Below are positions 34,482 through 45,981 of a DNA stretch of 64,000 nucleotides, in pieces. Under the pieces are notes generated by a model that ran no database searches, was not told where the DNA came from, and worked only from the letters and a program-made list of their open reading frames with translations. Position numbers and translations under genes: made by a program. This DNA is from Thozetella sp. PMI_491 (lineage: Eukaryota; Ascomycota; Sordariomycetes; Chaetosphaeriales; Chaetosphaeriaceae). Positions within the stretch are counted from its first letter, which is position 1, and each line of letters opens with the position of its first letter. The stretch is taken from the NCBI GenBank assembly GCA_021432635.1, contig MU270040.1, positions 318,323 to 382,322 on the forward strand, given 5' to 3'.

Positions 34482-36234
34482 ATGGCCGATAAAGGGCATG
34501 CGCCCGTAGCCGCAAACCCGGAGACGACCGGGCGCGCGTCTGTCACCAATCCCAAGTTCGACCCCATCGCCGCTGAGGCTGAGAGGGCCACTGCGGCCGA
34601 ACAGAACACTGGACTATGGGCTTCAGTCAAGCTGTACCCCAAGGCTGTGGGTTGGTCCATCCTCCTCTCCACTGCAATCGTCATGGAGGGGTTCGACCTG
34701 GTCCTCCTCGGTAGCCTACTCGCCTACCCGCCGTTCCAGAAAAAGTTCGGCGAGCCTGTCGGCGACGGCACATACCAGATCTCGGCGGACTGGCAAACGG
34801 GTCTCAACATGGGTGCCCAGGTCGGCGAGATCCTCGGCCTCTTCGCCGTGGGTGTCATCGCCGAACGAGTTGGCTACCGCATGACGCTTATCGCCGCCCT
34901 TGCCCTCGTAGCCTGCTTTATCTTCATCGTCTTCTTTGCTCAGAGCCTCCCTCAGCTTCTCGTCGGCGAGATCCTACTCGGGATTCCCTGGGGCGCCTTC
35001 CAGACGCTCACCACCACCTTTGCCGCCGAGGTCTGCCCGGTGAACCTTCGAGCCTACCTCACGTCGTATGTCAACCTGTGCTGGGTGTTCGGCCAGCTCA
35101 TCGCGTCGGGCGTCATGCGCGCCATGGTGGACCGAGACGACGAGATCGGATTCCGAATTCCCTTTGGCCTGCAGTGGATCTGGCCCATTCCGCTTATTGT
35201 GGGCATTTACCTGGCCCCCGAGTCCCCCTGGTGGCTGATCCGCAAGGACCGGCTCGAGGACGCGAAGAGGTCGTTACTCCGGCTGACCAGCCTTAACGCC
35301 GATCCAAACTTCAATGCCGACGAGACTATCAGCATGATGATCCACACGAACGAGCTCGAGAGGAGCGTTACGGCCGGCACCTCGTACTGGGACTGCTTCA
35401 AAGGAACCAACCTTCGCCGAACAGAAATCACTGTGGTCGTCGAGACCATCCCTCAAATTTGCGGTACTGCGCTGCAGGCATACTCGACCTATTTCTACGA
35501 GCAAGCTGGCATGTCGGTTGCGAACGCCTTCACCATGTCTATGGCGCAATGTACGTGGCCCTTACTCTCTTCTCCAGGCTTAGCACAGTTGCCGTCTCAT
35601 CTAGTACTATACTAACCTATCTACCCTATTCATAGACGCAATTGGCGCCGTTGGTACGCTGCTCGCTTGGTTCATGATGAGCGTTGCGGGCCGTCGCACA
35701 GTCTATCTTGGCGGGCTCACGGCGTTGGCAATCTTCCTGCTTGTCATCGGCTGCGTCGCTCTCGTTCCCCGCGATAACGTCAGCGCGCAGTGGGCGATCG
35801 GCACCATGCTCCTCTTGCACACCTTTACCTATGACGCAACCGTCGGGCCGGTTTCGTACTCGCTCGTTACTGAGCTGTCGTCCACCCGTCTCAAGAACAA
35901 GTCCGTCGTGTTAGCGCGTAATGTGTACAACATTGCTGGCATCATCGTCTCGGTTCTGGCCCCGCGCATGCTGAACCCGACAGCTTGGAACTGGGGCGCC
36001 AAAACGGGTTTCTTCTGGGCGGGCCTGTGCCTTCTGTCCCTGACATGGGGATACTTCCGTCTGCCGGAACCCAAGGGCCGAACCTATGCTGAGTTGGACA
36101 TTCTTTTTGAGAAGAAGATTTCAGCTAGGAAGTTCGCGTCTACTGTGATCGAGACCCTAGGCGTGGACAATTTGGACGATGAGAAGCTCAAGGCGGAGGA
36201 AGTGGAGGCCGTGGGCGCAACTACCCGTGCTTAG
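34482..36234 (+). CDS. MFS sugar transporter, alpha-glucoside (maltose) permease-like
   Basis: Exons 34482-35550 and 35636-36234 give 555 aa, a usual length for fungal MAL-type H+ symporters. Twelve membrane segments are expected. Landmarks: STAIVMEGFDLVLLGSL (TM1 with the Glu-Gly-Phe-Asp typical of this subfamily), FAVGVIAERVGYRMT (loop 2-3), EILLGIPWGAFQTL, PESPWWLIRKDRLEDAK, QAYSTYFYEQAG and a C-terminal RLPEPKGRTYAELDILFEKKI. The central intron has an ACTAACC branch point. It imports di- or oligosaccharides across the plasma membrane; the exact substrate cannot be read from the sequence. The next gene, on the opposite strand, converges with it 210 nt away. Confidence 0.9.
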
Positions 36235-36444
36235 CCTGACAAGCGGAAAGGTTGGCCGCTGGATTACATCTATTAGGTACAGTAGCATTCCGTAGCCAAA
36301 TATTAACATATATGTTGCTCGACGCACGCAACTTGATAAGTCTAAACTAACTATGCAGCCCGTTCACTGAAATGATGGATGTGACTAGTTTTTGCTTCAC
36401 ACCACAGTTTCCCGATAGTCGCTCGCACTGCATATCCACTGACG

Positions 36445-37851
36445 CTATTCCGTCTGAGCACGCTCGAGCTCTCCAAACTTCCGTACCACCTGCAGAGTCG
36501 CGTAGTAACTAAACGGAAGGGCCACGAACCATAAACCCAAGTTGATGCTCGCAGTGGCGATAAGGGCGGTGGGCACGGCCTGCACGCCGAAGCCGAGGGC
36601 AACTCCTGCCGTCTCGATGCCGCGTAGTAAGGAACTGTAGCGAATCTGATCACCAGGGGAGTCCGAGAGATTTCCAATACACCAGTAGATGTAGTTTTCC
36701 ACCATTCCCAGGCTGATTCTCTCCAGCATGTAGACACCGAAGCCGCGGCCGAAGGTGCTTTGATCTCCCCAGTCGAGCAGCGGCAGCGTGAAGCGGTACT
36801 CGTTCTGGATGATGACGGCCCATATCCATGTTGCACTGTTGAGCGCAGCAACGAGAGCAAACGTCGCCACAGCACGTGTCTGACGGCTCTTGGTCCACTC
36901 CACATCAACCAGCGTGCCCCCTAGCCAAGTGGCGCAGGTGCCTACGACTGCAGACATGAAGCTCCCCAGCGCCCTGGAGCGCACCGTGAAATAGGTCGCC
37001 AAGTAGGTTCCCGGGTACGCCTGGATCCAACCAAAATACCAAAAGAGCGGAACGAGAAGTAGGATCGACTTGCTGCGCGCCAGACGCCACATCTCGTGCA
37101 GCTCGACGCGCCAGGAGATCCCCCGAGGAGCCTCAATGCGCGTCCCATCGTCCCGTCGCACTTTTTCCGGGTTTGAAAGTAGCAGTCCAAAAAAGAAGCC
37201 GAGGCACTGGATGGCGATGAAGCCAAGGTATGTCTGATATCCGACCTGGCCACGTTGGTTCACGTTGTGGTTGAGCGCGAGCGAGATGCTACCCCCGACG
37301 ATGTTGCCCATATTGCGGAAGGTGAATCAGGTGGCAACATAACGACCGCGCTTCTGCTGCTCCGGATACCCGGTTGAGATGGCACCCTCGACACTCCAGA
37401 AGAAACCGGCGCTGATACCGCAAGCGACCGCTCCGACGTACACGAACCAGGTGGTCCCCCAGCGGTTGTTGACATATAGGCCGGCCGCGTAGAGGGGATA
37501 CCCCAAGGACCCGATCGCTAGCGTCCAACGGAAGCCGATGGCGTTGGTGAGCCACGGGCCCACGAAACAAGTTACTGTCATGAAGGCGTATAGCAATGCG
37601 TTTGCAGCGTTGACAAGGTTTGGGCTCTGAGAGCCGCCCACACCAAGGCCGTTCATGGCACTCCAGATACCCGGGGCGCAGAAGGCACAAGTTCCCACTA
37701 CTAGGATCTGGAACAGGGTGCTTCGAAAGAAGGGTATTCGACCCTTGGTACTACCCTCGCTCCCTTCGGCCGAGGGGAGCGCTGTTGGCGTACTCACACT
37801 GGGCCCATCTTGCTTGCCGCTCCCGAGCTCTTCGTTTCCTAGTGTCGACAT
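36445..37851 (-). pseudogene. UNC-93-like MFS transporter interrupted by one in-frame stop (W175*)
   Basis: The reading frame from the ATG at 37851 to the stop at 36445 is intact over 469 codons except for TGA at 37329-37327. It sits in YVAT-stop-FTFRNMGN, where family members have Trp (ATWFTFRNMGN). No frameshift and no usable intron removes it. Family landmarks on both sides: SAMNGLGVGGSQSPNLVNAANALLYAF, GAVACGISAGFFWSVEGAISTGYP before the stop; PLFWYFGWIQAYPGTYLATYF and RGIETAGVALGFGVQAV after it. The rest looks well preserved, so the lesion is recent, a sequencing error, or a recoded codon. The start region is divergent from the TauD-family gene, 492 nt away. Confidence 0.8.
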
Positions 37852-38343
37852 CTTGATCTCTTCTCTGGTCGCTGCTTGACGTCGCAATGGACAAGTCCGA
37901 TGCGCAATTGAAGGCAAGTAGCTGTGCCCACACTCCTACTACCTACAGGACCCGAGGCGTGCCATTCGGAGATCTATATCTTAGATCCGATGCGAGCACG
38001 TAACTTGCTGGCATTGTGACACGATCCAAGGGTACAGATTACTAGTGCTCCAAAAGTCCCCTCACGCATAGCGACATGGTGCGAGCTATTCCCGAGGGGT
38101 TACTATAACCAGCTAGCAGCTCTTTACACCTCGACTGCATTGCGTCATTTTAGCCTCAAAGTTCTCAGTATCTCCAAGGATATTTTTGATAAGCACGCGT
38201 AGCCGCGCTCCGTGATCTCCCTGTTTCGAGCATCTTTAGCAACGCGCAACGCCCCACCACAGGAGGCCACCAAGACGGAAAACACAGCCCTCGCTGAAGC
38301 AGGAAGCAGTTCAACCAAAGACCTCGTGTTTGGTATTTCCAGT
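37852..38343. promoter_or_regulatory. bidirectional promoter between UNC-93-like and TauD-family genes
   Basis: A 492-nt region lies between two divergent starts. An open frame continues upstream of the TauD ATG to about 38212 without another ATG. No specific binding sites are claimed. Confidence 0.5.
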
Positions 38344-39546
38344 ATGACGACGTCAATCCAGCACTCGAATCCGGCCGTTGCGGCCGCAAAGCTGGATGGC
38401 ATCGCGTCGCCATCTCTCATCTTTGAACCGTTCGATCTCCCTTCGACCAACCAACGGCGGCTAGGGGCACCACATCCCGCCGGTACCGTTATCCCACTTG
38501 CTCTGCGGCCATCCAGCCATGACGAGAAGGAGATCGACCTGGAGGCCGTGGTCACCACCGTCCAGAACTTGCAGTCGCAGGACAAGCTTCTCACCAGGCA
38601 GCTCGCCGCCCACGGAACTCTGCTCTTCCGAGGATTGCCAATTCGTAATGCCGAGGATTTCAGTCGATTTGCACATGCCTTCGGGTTCAGGCCGCACGAA
38701 ATCATCGGCATCGTGGTAGATCGGCCCCTCTTGGCCCCTAACGTGGCCCCGGCCAACGAGGCACCAAAGGAAGTGCTCATCTACAATCACAACGAGTCGC
38801 CTCAGGTGCCACACGCGCCGGAGTATATATTCTTCTACAGCCACAAGGCACCGTCCAGCGGGGGTGAGACACCCATCTCTTCCTCGCTTGAGCTGTTCCA
38901 CCGCGCACAGCAGGAGATACCAGAGTTCATCACCGAGCTGGCGGAGAAAGGTATCCTAAGCCGTGTCACCTACAAAGTCGACCAGCAGTACACCGGAGGG
39001 TCGACGCTGAAGCAGGCCTTCGGAAAAGACATCGTGGATGGTGACGACACGGCGACACAGCGCGCCAAGATCGAGGCCCAGATCTCGCGGTACGGCCGAG
39101 GGGCCTACACGACGTGGGAGTGGCTGGACGACGATGAGGGAGTTGTGGTGACACACCGGCTACCCGCGATCCGCACACAGCCTGGAACAAACTTACCGAC
39201 GCTCTTCACAGGGCTTGCCGCCTACTACAAGAACGCTCAGGTGAATAACCTGACCAACGTAGCCCGCGGCAAGATCACGCAGCAGCTGTATGGAGACGGG
39301 ACGCCGATCCCGGAAGAATACCTCAAGCGTCTCGCCGATATCACAGACGAGATCCGGGTGCTTCACCGCTGGGAACGGGGAGACGTGCTAGTCTACGACA
39401 ACATCATTGCGCAGCACGGCAGGCAACCCTGGCAAGGAGAGCAGAGCGATCGGGTGGTGCTTGCGAGCTTGTTTGACGGCGACACAGTACCCGGGGCGTA
39501 CGGAGCCGCAGACTGGGCGCAGGTGATTCAAGCACTTGATGGATGA
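38344..39546 (+). CDS. TauD/TfdA-family Fe(II)/2-oxoglutarate dioxygenase
   Basis: Single exon, 400 aa from the ATG at 38344. The frame is open further upstream but only from a GTG. A metal-binding HxE pair is seen at His149-Asn-Glu151 (IYNHNESPQ) and the distal ligand His358 in LVYDNIIAQHGRQPW. The HxE rather than HxD triad is typical of the clavaminate-synthase-like branch of this family. Other family blocks: GTLLFRGLPI, FGFRPHEIIG, IFFYSHKAPSSGGETPI and HRWERGDVLVYDN. The enzymes hydroxylate or cleave small carboxylates or sulfonates with O2 and 2-oxoglutarate; the substrate is unknown. Neighbouring transporters (two MFS, one APC permease) suggest a nutrient-use locus; that is inference. 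Confidence 0.88.
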   Translation: MTTSIQHSNPAVAAAKLDGIASPSLIFEPFDLPSTNQRRLGAPHPAGTVIPLALRPSSHDEKEIDLEAVVTTVQNLQSQDKLLTRQLAAHGTLLFRGLPIRNAEDFSRFAHAFGFRPHEIIGIVVDRPLLAPNVAPANEAPKEVLIYNHNESPQVPHAPEYIFFYSHKAPSSGGETPISSSLELFHRAQQEIPEFITELAEKGILSRVTYKVDQQYTGGSTLKQAFGKDIVDGDDTATQRAKIEAQISRYGRGAYTTWEWLDDDEGVVVTHRLPAIRTQPGTNLPTLFTGLAAYYKNAQVNNLTNVARGKITQQLYGDGTPIPEEYLKRLADITDEIRVLHRWERGDVLVYDNIIAQHGRQPWQGEQSDRVVLASLFDGDTVPGAYGAADWAQVIQALDG

Positions 39547-40116
39547 GGAGAAGATACTTCTGTTAATGAGCGAAACAAGGGCTTCCCTACATGCAAGTTG
39601 GGTAGTAAGCTGCGTTTTCCTATGACAGGGCTTTACAATGCTACTCCTCAAGACGCTTTTCCGTACTTAGGTTTGCTAGCCACCAATTTATGCTGTGATC
39701 AATATGGTCAAATTGTGATTCACTATGAATAATGGTATTTTGTTGACCAAGGCCTGCCACACTTGCCGCTATCTAAGCAAGTCAGTTCCCCGAATATGCT
39801 TCGTCTATCAGATTCATCAATCACTCCCGAAACCTCTCCAGCCAACTCCATCATTTGTACATTCCCGTAATGATTAGCTGAGCAAATACCATGATACCTA
39901 AAGAGCAGGTGTCGTTTCCCAAGAATAGACTTCCAATCTCAGCATCGGCTGCCCATACTTCTCCTTATTCTGCCTCTATAAACAACTTATATCAAAATAA
40001 TTAAACTTCGCTCGCTAATCAGTATGTTAGGCAATGCATCCATGAACTACTCCAAGATCCCGCTCTCATGATTTTAACTATTTATCGGTCCATCTATGTT
40101 AGGTTTTTAAATCCAT
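39547..40116. other. intergenic between convergent genes
   Basis: AT-rich 3' flanks of the dioxygenase and permease genes. No gene recognised. Confidence 0.5.
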
Positions 40117-42025
40117 TTACCGTGGACCGGTATAGTTATACCGGCCCTTCACAATCCAGAAACCGAGTGAGAATATGAGAGACGCGATGAATACAACAGG
40201 GGCATAATTCATCTGCAGCAGTCACGTCAGTATCATCTTTCGATCAAAGGCAGAGATAAAAGGCTTACATTTTCGGCTGTAGCGGGCAGCTCCGTTGGGA
40301 GCAAGAACACGACAGTCATGAACAGGTTCCATGCGACCGCCCAGATGTTCAGGGGCAGGCTCCACCGCCCGAGGTGGAAGGGCCCCGGCTGAAACTTCCC
40401 GTAAAGTATCTTGCACACAAGCGGCACTAAGGAAGAGAGGTTGTAGGCAATGGTGCAGACGTTGAAGATGGCATTTATGGCCGTCTGGCTGACCAGTGAA
40501 ACTAGGTTAACGAAGATGATGAGACCGGCCATGACCCAGACTGCCGCGAGGGGTGTCGTGGATCGCCGAGAGATCCTTCGCCAGACGCGCGAGAGAGGGA
40601 TCAAGTCATCTCGTGCGTACGAGAATACGGTGCGGCTAGATGCCTGCAGACCAGCAATGGCGGCCAGGTTCATGATAACGAAACCCCCGAGAGTGAAGAA
40701 GATAGCCAGCGGGAGGCCCATAGAGTTGAGGAACAGCTGAGCAACCTGAAGAATGCCTTTGTTAGCCTGTCCTTCTCCCAGTTGGACGTGGGTTTGTGAG
40801 AACTTACCGGTTGGCCGAGGGGGGTGTGAAGCAGGCTGTTGATGTCGCCCATGCAGAAGATCAAGATGATATTAAAGATTAATCCAACGATGTAGGTAAA
40901 TGTTGAAGCTCCAATAATAGCAGATGGAACGACGCGAGCAGGATTCTTGGCTTCCTCAGCAATGCTAAGCGGTGGAGATACCGATTAGATACGAAACAAG
41001 AGACGAGAAGTGGAACAAGTAAGCTGGCTATTCGCACTCACCGAACCGCACTGTCGGCGTTTGTCATGATCCAGGAGGGAGTCAGACAGCCGAAGAGAAA
41101 CGCAAACCCAGGAGGGGACCAGCCTGAGGTTGAGGTGAAGTCGGTGAAGGTGTATTGAACGGTATGCTTGTTCTTAGTGAAGACAAGGAGGCAGACGCAT
41201 GCAGCAATTAGGATTCCCATATGAAAGACAGCATAGGATTTGGTCAGCTTGCTGAGCCATGACGAAGGTAGCGTGTTCACTATGGCGTGCAGCACGACCA
41301 GGAGAGCCGCTACGGCTGTCATGTGGAACTGTGTCGGCTTGTAGGCCATCTCTGTGGCCATGGAGATTGCAGCAAGCAGCATCTGAGCGTTGGCGTACTC
41401 TGTAGATGCTGTGCCCGCCACGCATCCGATCAGGTTGAGGTATCCTACAGACAGTAGATCAGCCAGCCGCTCCAATCTCGTATCAAGAAACCGGCAGTGG
41501 AGGAAGGAGAGTCCAAGACTTACCGCACAGCCAAGCCATCAATGGGACTTGGGCCTCGGGCGCCAAGTACTTCAGCGCGGTGTACATTGCTCCTGATGTA
41601 GGGTAGGCAGAGGCAATCTCTGCGATGCTCGCGGCGAGCGCCCAGGCTCCTGCGCCGCCGAGCACCCAGCTCCATAGGATGGCAGACGCGCCACCCGCCT
41701 TGAGTCCGTAGACCCATGTGGACATGAGGGAGCCATAGATGCCCGAGATGCTCAACGCGAAGCTGAAGCTGGCGAACTGGGAAAACTCGCGCTTGAAAAC
41801 CTGTGATAGGGTTAGAAAAGAGGGTGCTTGGGAATGCTATGATGCGATGTATCGTACGGGCTGGTAGCCAAGGGCGGCCAGGGCCTTGTCTGCCTCATCG
41901 GCATGGTCATCGACTAGGGGTGCATCGCCCGCATCGTCGGGCTCGCCAGCCGGGATCTCTGTGACAGTGACGGTGACCCCAGGACTCTCGGTCGTCTTTT
42001 TCTCAAGTAGACCGGGCGTAGCCAT
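40117..42025 (-). CDS. APC-superfamily amino-acid/GABA permease
   Basis: Exons 42025-41858, 41800-41524, 41444-41042, 40964-40808, 40745-40269 and 40212-40117 give 525 aa. The chosen ATG follows an open stretch lacking other ATGs. Family landmarks: ALAALGYQPVFKREFSQFASFSFALSISGIYGS at the N-terminus, WVLGGAGAWALAASIAEIASAYPTSGAMYTAL (TM2-3), TPSWIMTNADSAVRIAEEAKNPARVVP joined over an intron, LIFCMGDINSLLHTPLGQP and FSYARDDLIPLSRVW. These are the hallmarks of the fungal GABA/polyamine/choline permease family with twelve membrane helices at the plasma membrane. The last exon (MNYAPVVFIASLIFSLGFWI...YNYTGPR) is only 96 nt. The substrate is not decidable. Convergent with the dioxygenase gene. Confidence 0.92.
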
Positions 42026-44586
42026 AATAGACGAGAATTTGGAGAACAAGCGAGTCTGCGGGCAAACAATACCTTATGGTCTTCGCGGGGGTCTTATACG
42101 CCAGCGAGAAGCTTTGTGGAGATGAGACATGAAATTCTTCGACCCGGGGACACGAGTTTATATTTCAGTCCCCTTTGTTCTCGAGCGTCGTGGTGCCGCA
42201 ATGTGCCCCAGGGACACACTGCTTGCGGGTATGCATTACCCCAAGGCGCCGCGGCTTCGCCGGCTCGTTGCCGGGGCTTCAGCCCAGGACGGGACCCATC
42301 CTGTCTCGTTCACGATAGTGCCACGACACGACGCAGATGGCACGTCGCGCTGCGGGCGTGCCCCATCAGCCATCCTCTGGGCCAGGCGGCTGCATGTAAG
42401 CCCAGCGCGCACGCTGCGGAGGCAGGTCGGTGTGCCTTTGCTGCTGACGATGCGGCACTACCGCGACGAGAAGTGTCCGCCCAGGGAGTCCCGTGATGCA
42501 TCTCGTTTTGTCCCCCTAGCCCCTGAGGAGCACTTATACATCCGTTATCGGCCGCGTAGAGGTGGGAGGGGCACGCCGGGGGGAGGGGTTTTTTTTAAAT
42601 TGGACCCTTTAGTTTGGGGCATGGGCGGTGCCGTGCGGCTGGCTGCAGAGCGGAGGGGGAGGTTGGGAGCATAAAAGTCGGTGGGCAGCCAAAATCTCAC
42701 GATACTTGGGACGGTGTATTTTCGGCGTTGCGTGTGCGACTTTGGCCCTCGAGGCAAGGCTGCACCTTGTTGACTTGTGCCTGACATCGGCGGTGAACGC
42801 AACACCCCCCAGAGATGGGGGCAAGCTAGCAGCAGCTCTTCCCCGCTCGGACTGCACTCCCCCCTTGAGAATGCCCTATTCGGTGCGTGGCTTCGCAAAT
42901 CTTTTCCGTGTGCTCCATGGCTTGTCACAGTCCAGGCGTGAGCCATGTGCGCTGATGAGGCGCTGTCGCAAGAGCTCCTTCATGGTATTCCCTTGCTCGG
43001 TCTAGATCACGGCCCAGGAAGAAACACGGGCTCACTGGAGGCGGCTCCCTAGCTCGTGCGGCTAAAGGCACCGACCGGGGTGGATCGACGCCAGCAGAAG
43101 TGGGGAGTGGGGGAATACAGTAAGGATGGGAAACATGCCCATTTGCTGTCGAAGAACCTGCGATGCCCGTTATTGAGCCGTGCCCTCGATGCTAGCCTAG
43201 CTCCCGCGCCAGACAAGTCCAGACCGTCTGGCTATTGGTCTCTCCATAACTGATACAACCTAGCGCACCATCGCCATCCCGGCTAGAGAGTTCGAGGTAG
43301 AGACCCTGCATTCGTATGGCCGCTGGCGCCCGAGGGAAGAGCTTGTGTCATGGCATGGCCAGATGGTACCAGCGTATTCTGAGCGGACAGCCCATCGCGA
43401 GGCCATGCGGGACTCAACGAGGTAGTATGGCCACGCTCCTCGACGCGCTAACTGCGAGCGTAAACAGAAGCGCTATGGTTGGTGGAGACAACGCCAACCC
43501 CATCAAGACGAAGCCGTTGCTTACCTTTCTAACCCGACGCAGGCCGAAAGGGGGGCGGATAGTTCACGACTCAAGTCAAATATTGACACATATGAACCTT
43601 GGCCTCGCGCTCCAACGCCCAGCCCTAGTCTCAGGCATGCAGACCAGCGTCCGATGACGGCCGGCACCCGGAAACGAGGTCCATCCTTGCTCGTCTCAGA
43701 ATATCTACGGCTCGGTCAAGGAGTTTATTTCACATGCAGCCTATAACGAACTAGAAAGAACCGGCCCGGCCCCTTTTGGTATGCTGTCCCTGGCCGGGTC
43801 GCCCAACACTCCGCATGTTGTTTGAGGGTTCCATACCAAGATGGCTACCCGTTCCAACTCCCAGAGGGCGCTCACGGTACCTCCTTGCAGTGTGGTTATG
43901 GACGCGGTCAGATTCCGATTTGTTCAAATGTCCAGGGGTTCGTATGCGATCTGCGGCGCACCTGACAACGGAGAGCCAGAACCTTCATGCACAGGAAGAC
44001 CGCATGATATACTTGGGTTCAAATCGCTCTCCTCCACCGCTCCTTCACCAGTGTCTAGATGTCGTCTCTAGGTCCGCATAGACGTATTGCTCCTGTCACA
44101 CTGCATTTAGTAGTCACAAGTCAAATTCCAGCATGGTCGGAAGTTCGGATAACGCGGTGAGCCTTTAGCAAATAAGGATCTATGTAGTTCGGTCCTCGGG
44201 ATGGCGGCAGTCGCTAGCTTGACTAGGTATGTACAGTAGGTGCGGTTCGCAGGCACCAAGTTTCATTGATTTGTAGTTCAGGTAAGACCAACTAGTAGGA
44301 TAATATCGATTGCGTTTATTTGTGTTGAAGGGGGAAATAAGTAACTAGCTTCTTAATAACCATTTAAAGCAGAAATCTAAGCAGAAGTAATTCCATGGGA
44401 TAGTACTAGCAGCACTTTCTGTAACCAATCAACAATCTCGTTGCACTGTACCTATGTGCTTAGCTCTCTTAAACTATCTAGCTGAGTCTCTGCGACACCC
44501 CTCCCATCGTCTAGATCGCTGGCCACTTTGATTCAGGCCCACACGTGATAACTGACCGCAGCCAATAGCGAATATGCTGCTGCTAT
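42026..44586. other. 2.6-kb region without a recognisable gene
   Basis: It begins with the permease promoter. A GC-rich part (42120-42700) has long overlapping ORFs in several frames but no domain, so I leave them out. Nothing else is recognised; the right half is AT-richer. Confidence 0.4.
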
Positions 44587-45981
44587 TCAGTTACCAACAA
44601 AAGCTGACACAATTTCTACCGTCTTAGTTAACCCCTCTATCGCGATTTCCGCTCCCTTCAGCCATTCTTTATATTTCGATTTCATCTCCATCCCTTCCAG
44701 ATCCTTCATCTTCTGCCCTATCTGCATCTGGCTGGGCGCAATCACCTCAACCTCCGTCTCCCCAGCCATTGTTTCCCAGTTGTCTATGCCTGAGACCTGC
44801 ACGGCGAGCTTCCATCTCAGCCGATGGGTATGCTGAATATTATATGTCTTCAAGCTAGGATATACCCTTTTTTCGAATTCGGCCGATGTTTGCAGACCCA
44901 ACGCACTCACGCTCGTCTCGTCTAGCACTATTTGAAGGAACGTCCCCACATCCATATGCTCAGAACCAAGCGCGGAAGGGAGTGTCACCGGTCGGGAAAG
45001 CTTGGTAAACAAAGAGTCAAGTTCAAACTTGAAGTCTTCCGTGCGGCTCTGGTCGTGCTTTGAGAGCGTGCCGCGGCAGAGCACGCTGGTGGTGGCCTGT
45101 AACTCGAGGTGGAAAGATTTCAGCGTGAACGTGAATGGCGGGCTTTCTAGAATCTTGGTTGACGCCTCGAGGTCTGGCAGGACGCGGACTAGAAATGGCA
45201 CTGGTGTTCCTAACTGGACTTTCTGGGGGCAGGCGATATCGACTGTAAACCGGAGTTCCGGTACTTTGGACGAGCCGAAGGCTGCTCTCGCCTTCTGCTT
45301 GAGCGACAAGTCTACAGTTTGCATGTCGTGGATCAGGCGGTAGGAACGCGCAGAGAATGTGACAGCCTTGGTTTGGAACGGGAAATCCTTCGCTGGTAGC
45401 GGTTTTGGCGTTGATGGCGTGTTGATAAATAATGGTAGCGTCGCAATCGTAGTGGTTGCTTTCCCATTTGAAGTCGCGACGAGCTCGGCCTCTAGATAGT
45501 ACTCGACATAACCGAAGAACGTAGTGCTAGACCAGAAATTGCTCCCCTTGTAGTAAAAAATGGCGGGTAGCGGCTGTGCATCGATCTTATCCTTCCGCAG
45601 GGACAGATAGCTGTACTTCTCGTTGTTGTCGTTTGCTACTACGGCCGCATTTGCCCTCGTTGGGATCGGGATAGCAAATGGCCAGGAGCGAGCCTCGCCT
45701 TGTGGGGGTATGTGAATCGGTCCTTGGAATACCGTGCAAGCTGCATCCTCCTGGCCGAAAAAATTGAAGCGGCCGCGGTAGATGCTTGAGCCATGTTGAT
45801 GCTTAACGATCATTTTCGACTTAGATCGTCCATGAAGTCGGATGGTCAGACGCGCGTCTGGGACAACCAAGTGCTCTGTACGGACAATGTTGCCGATTAC
45901 GACGTCCCCAGGCTCGTAAATATGCCAGGAAGCCAGTTCAATCGAGAGGCCAGGGCCTGCTTGAAGCCCGGTTCGTGGCAT
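44587..45981 (-). CDS. arrestin-like protein
   Basis: Single exon, 464 aa from the ATG at 45981 (MPRTGLQAG); the frame is open upstream but without ATG. The N-terminal arrestin fold is seen in LSIELASWHIYEPGDVVIGNIV, RLTIRLHGRSKSKMIVK and IHIPPQGEARSWPFAIPIP. A long C-terminal arrestin-like half includes VDIACPQKVQLGTPVPFLVRVLPDLEAST and a terminal helix (KDLEGMEMKSKYKEWLKGAEIA). Fungal alpha-arrestins link ubiquitin ligases to plasma-membrane transporters or act in pH sensing. I see no clear PPxY motif, so a ubiquitin-adaptor role is not supported. A regulatory scaffold role is a family-based guess. Confidence 0.78.
   Translation of the reverse strand: MPRTGLQAGPGLSIELASWHIYEPGDVVIGNIVRTEHLVVPDARLTIRLHGRSKSKMIVKHQHGSSIYRGRFNFFGQEDAACTVFQGPIHIPPQGEARSWPFAIPIPTRANAAVVANDNNEKYSYLSLRKDKIDAQPLPAIFYYKGSNFWSSTTFFGYVEYYLEAELVATSNGKATTTIATLPLFINTPSTPKPLPAKDFPFQTKAVTFSARSYRLIHDMQTVDLSLKQKARAAFGSSKVPELRFTVDIACPQKVQLGTPVPFLVRVLPDLEASTKILESPPFTFTLKSFHLELQATTSVLCRGTLSKHDQSRTEDFKFELDSLFTKLSRPVTLPSALGSEHMDVGTFLQIVLDETSVSALGLQTSAEFEKRVYPSLKTYNIQHTHRLRWKLAVQVSGIDNWETMAGETEVEVIAPSQMQIGQKMKDLEGMEMKSKYKEWLKGAEIAIEGLTKTVEIVSAFVGN

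Noticed and set aside
37327-37329. RIP as cause of the stop
   Set aside because: The altered C on the plus strand is followed by C, not A, and the rest of the gene shows no RIP-like bias.
37320-37335. Intron explanation for the in-frame TGA
   Set aside because: The nearest GT...AG pair would remove the conserved FTFRNMGN motif, and no donor or acceptor flanks the codon closely.
42129-42674. 181-codon ORF in GC-rich DNA
   Set aside because: Overlapping ORFs in several frames, Arg/Pro/Gly-rich translation and no domain; typical of random GC-rich sequence.
44005-44030. GGTTCAAATC-like B box of a tRNA
   Set aside because: No matching A box or cloverleaf stems; the same holds for similar motifs near 47838 and 51080.
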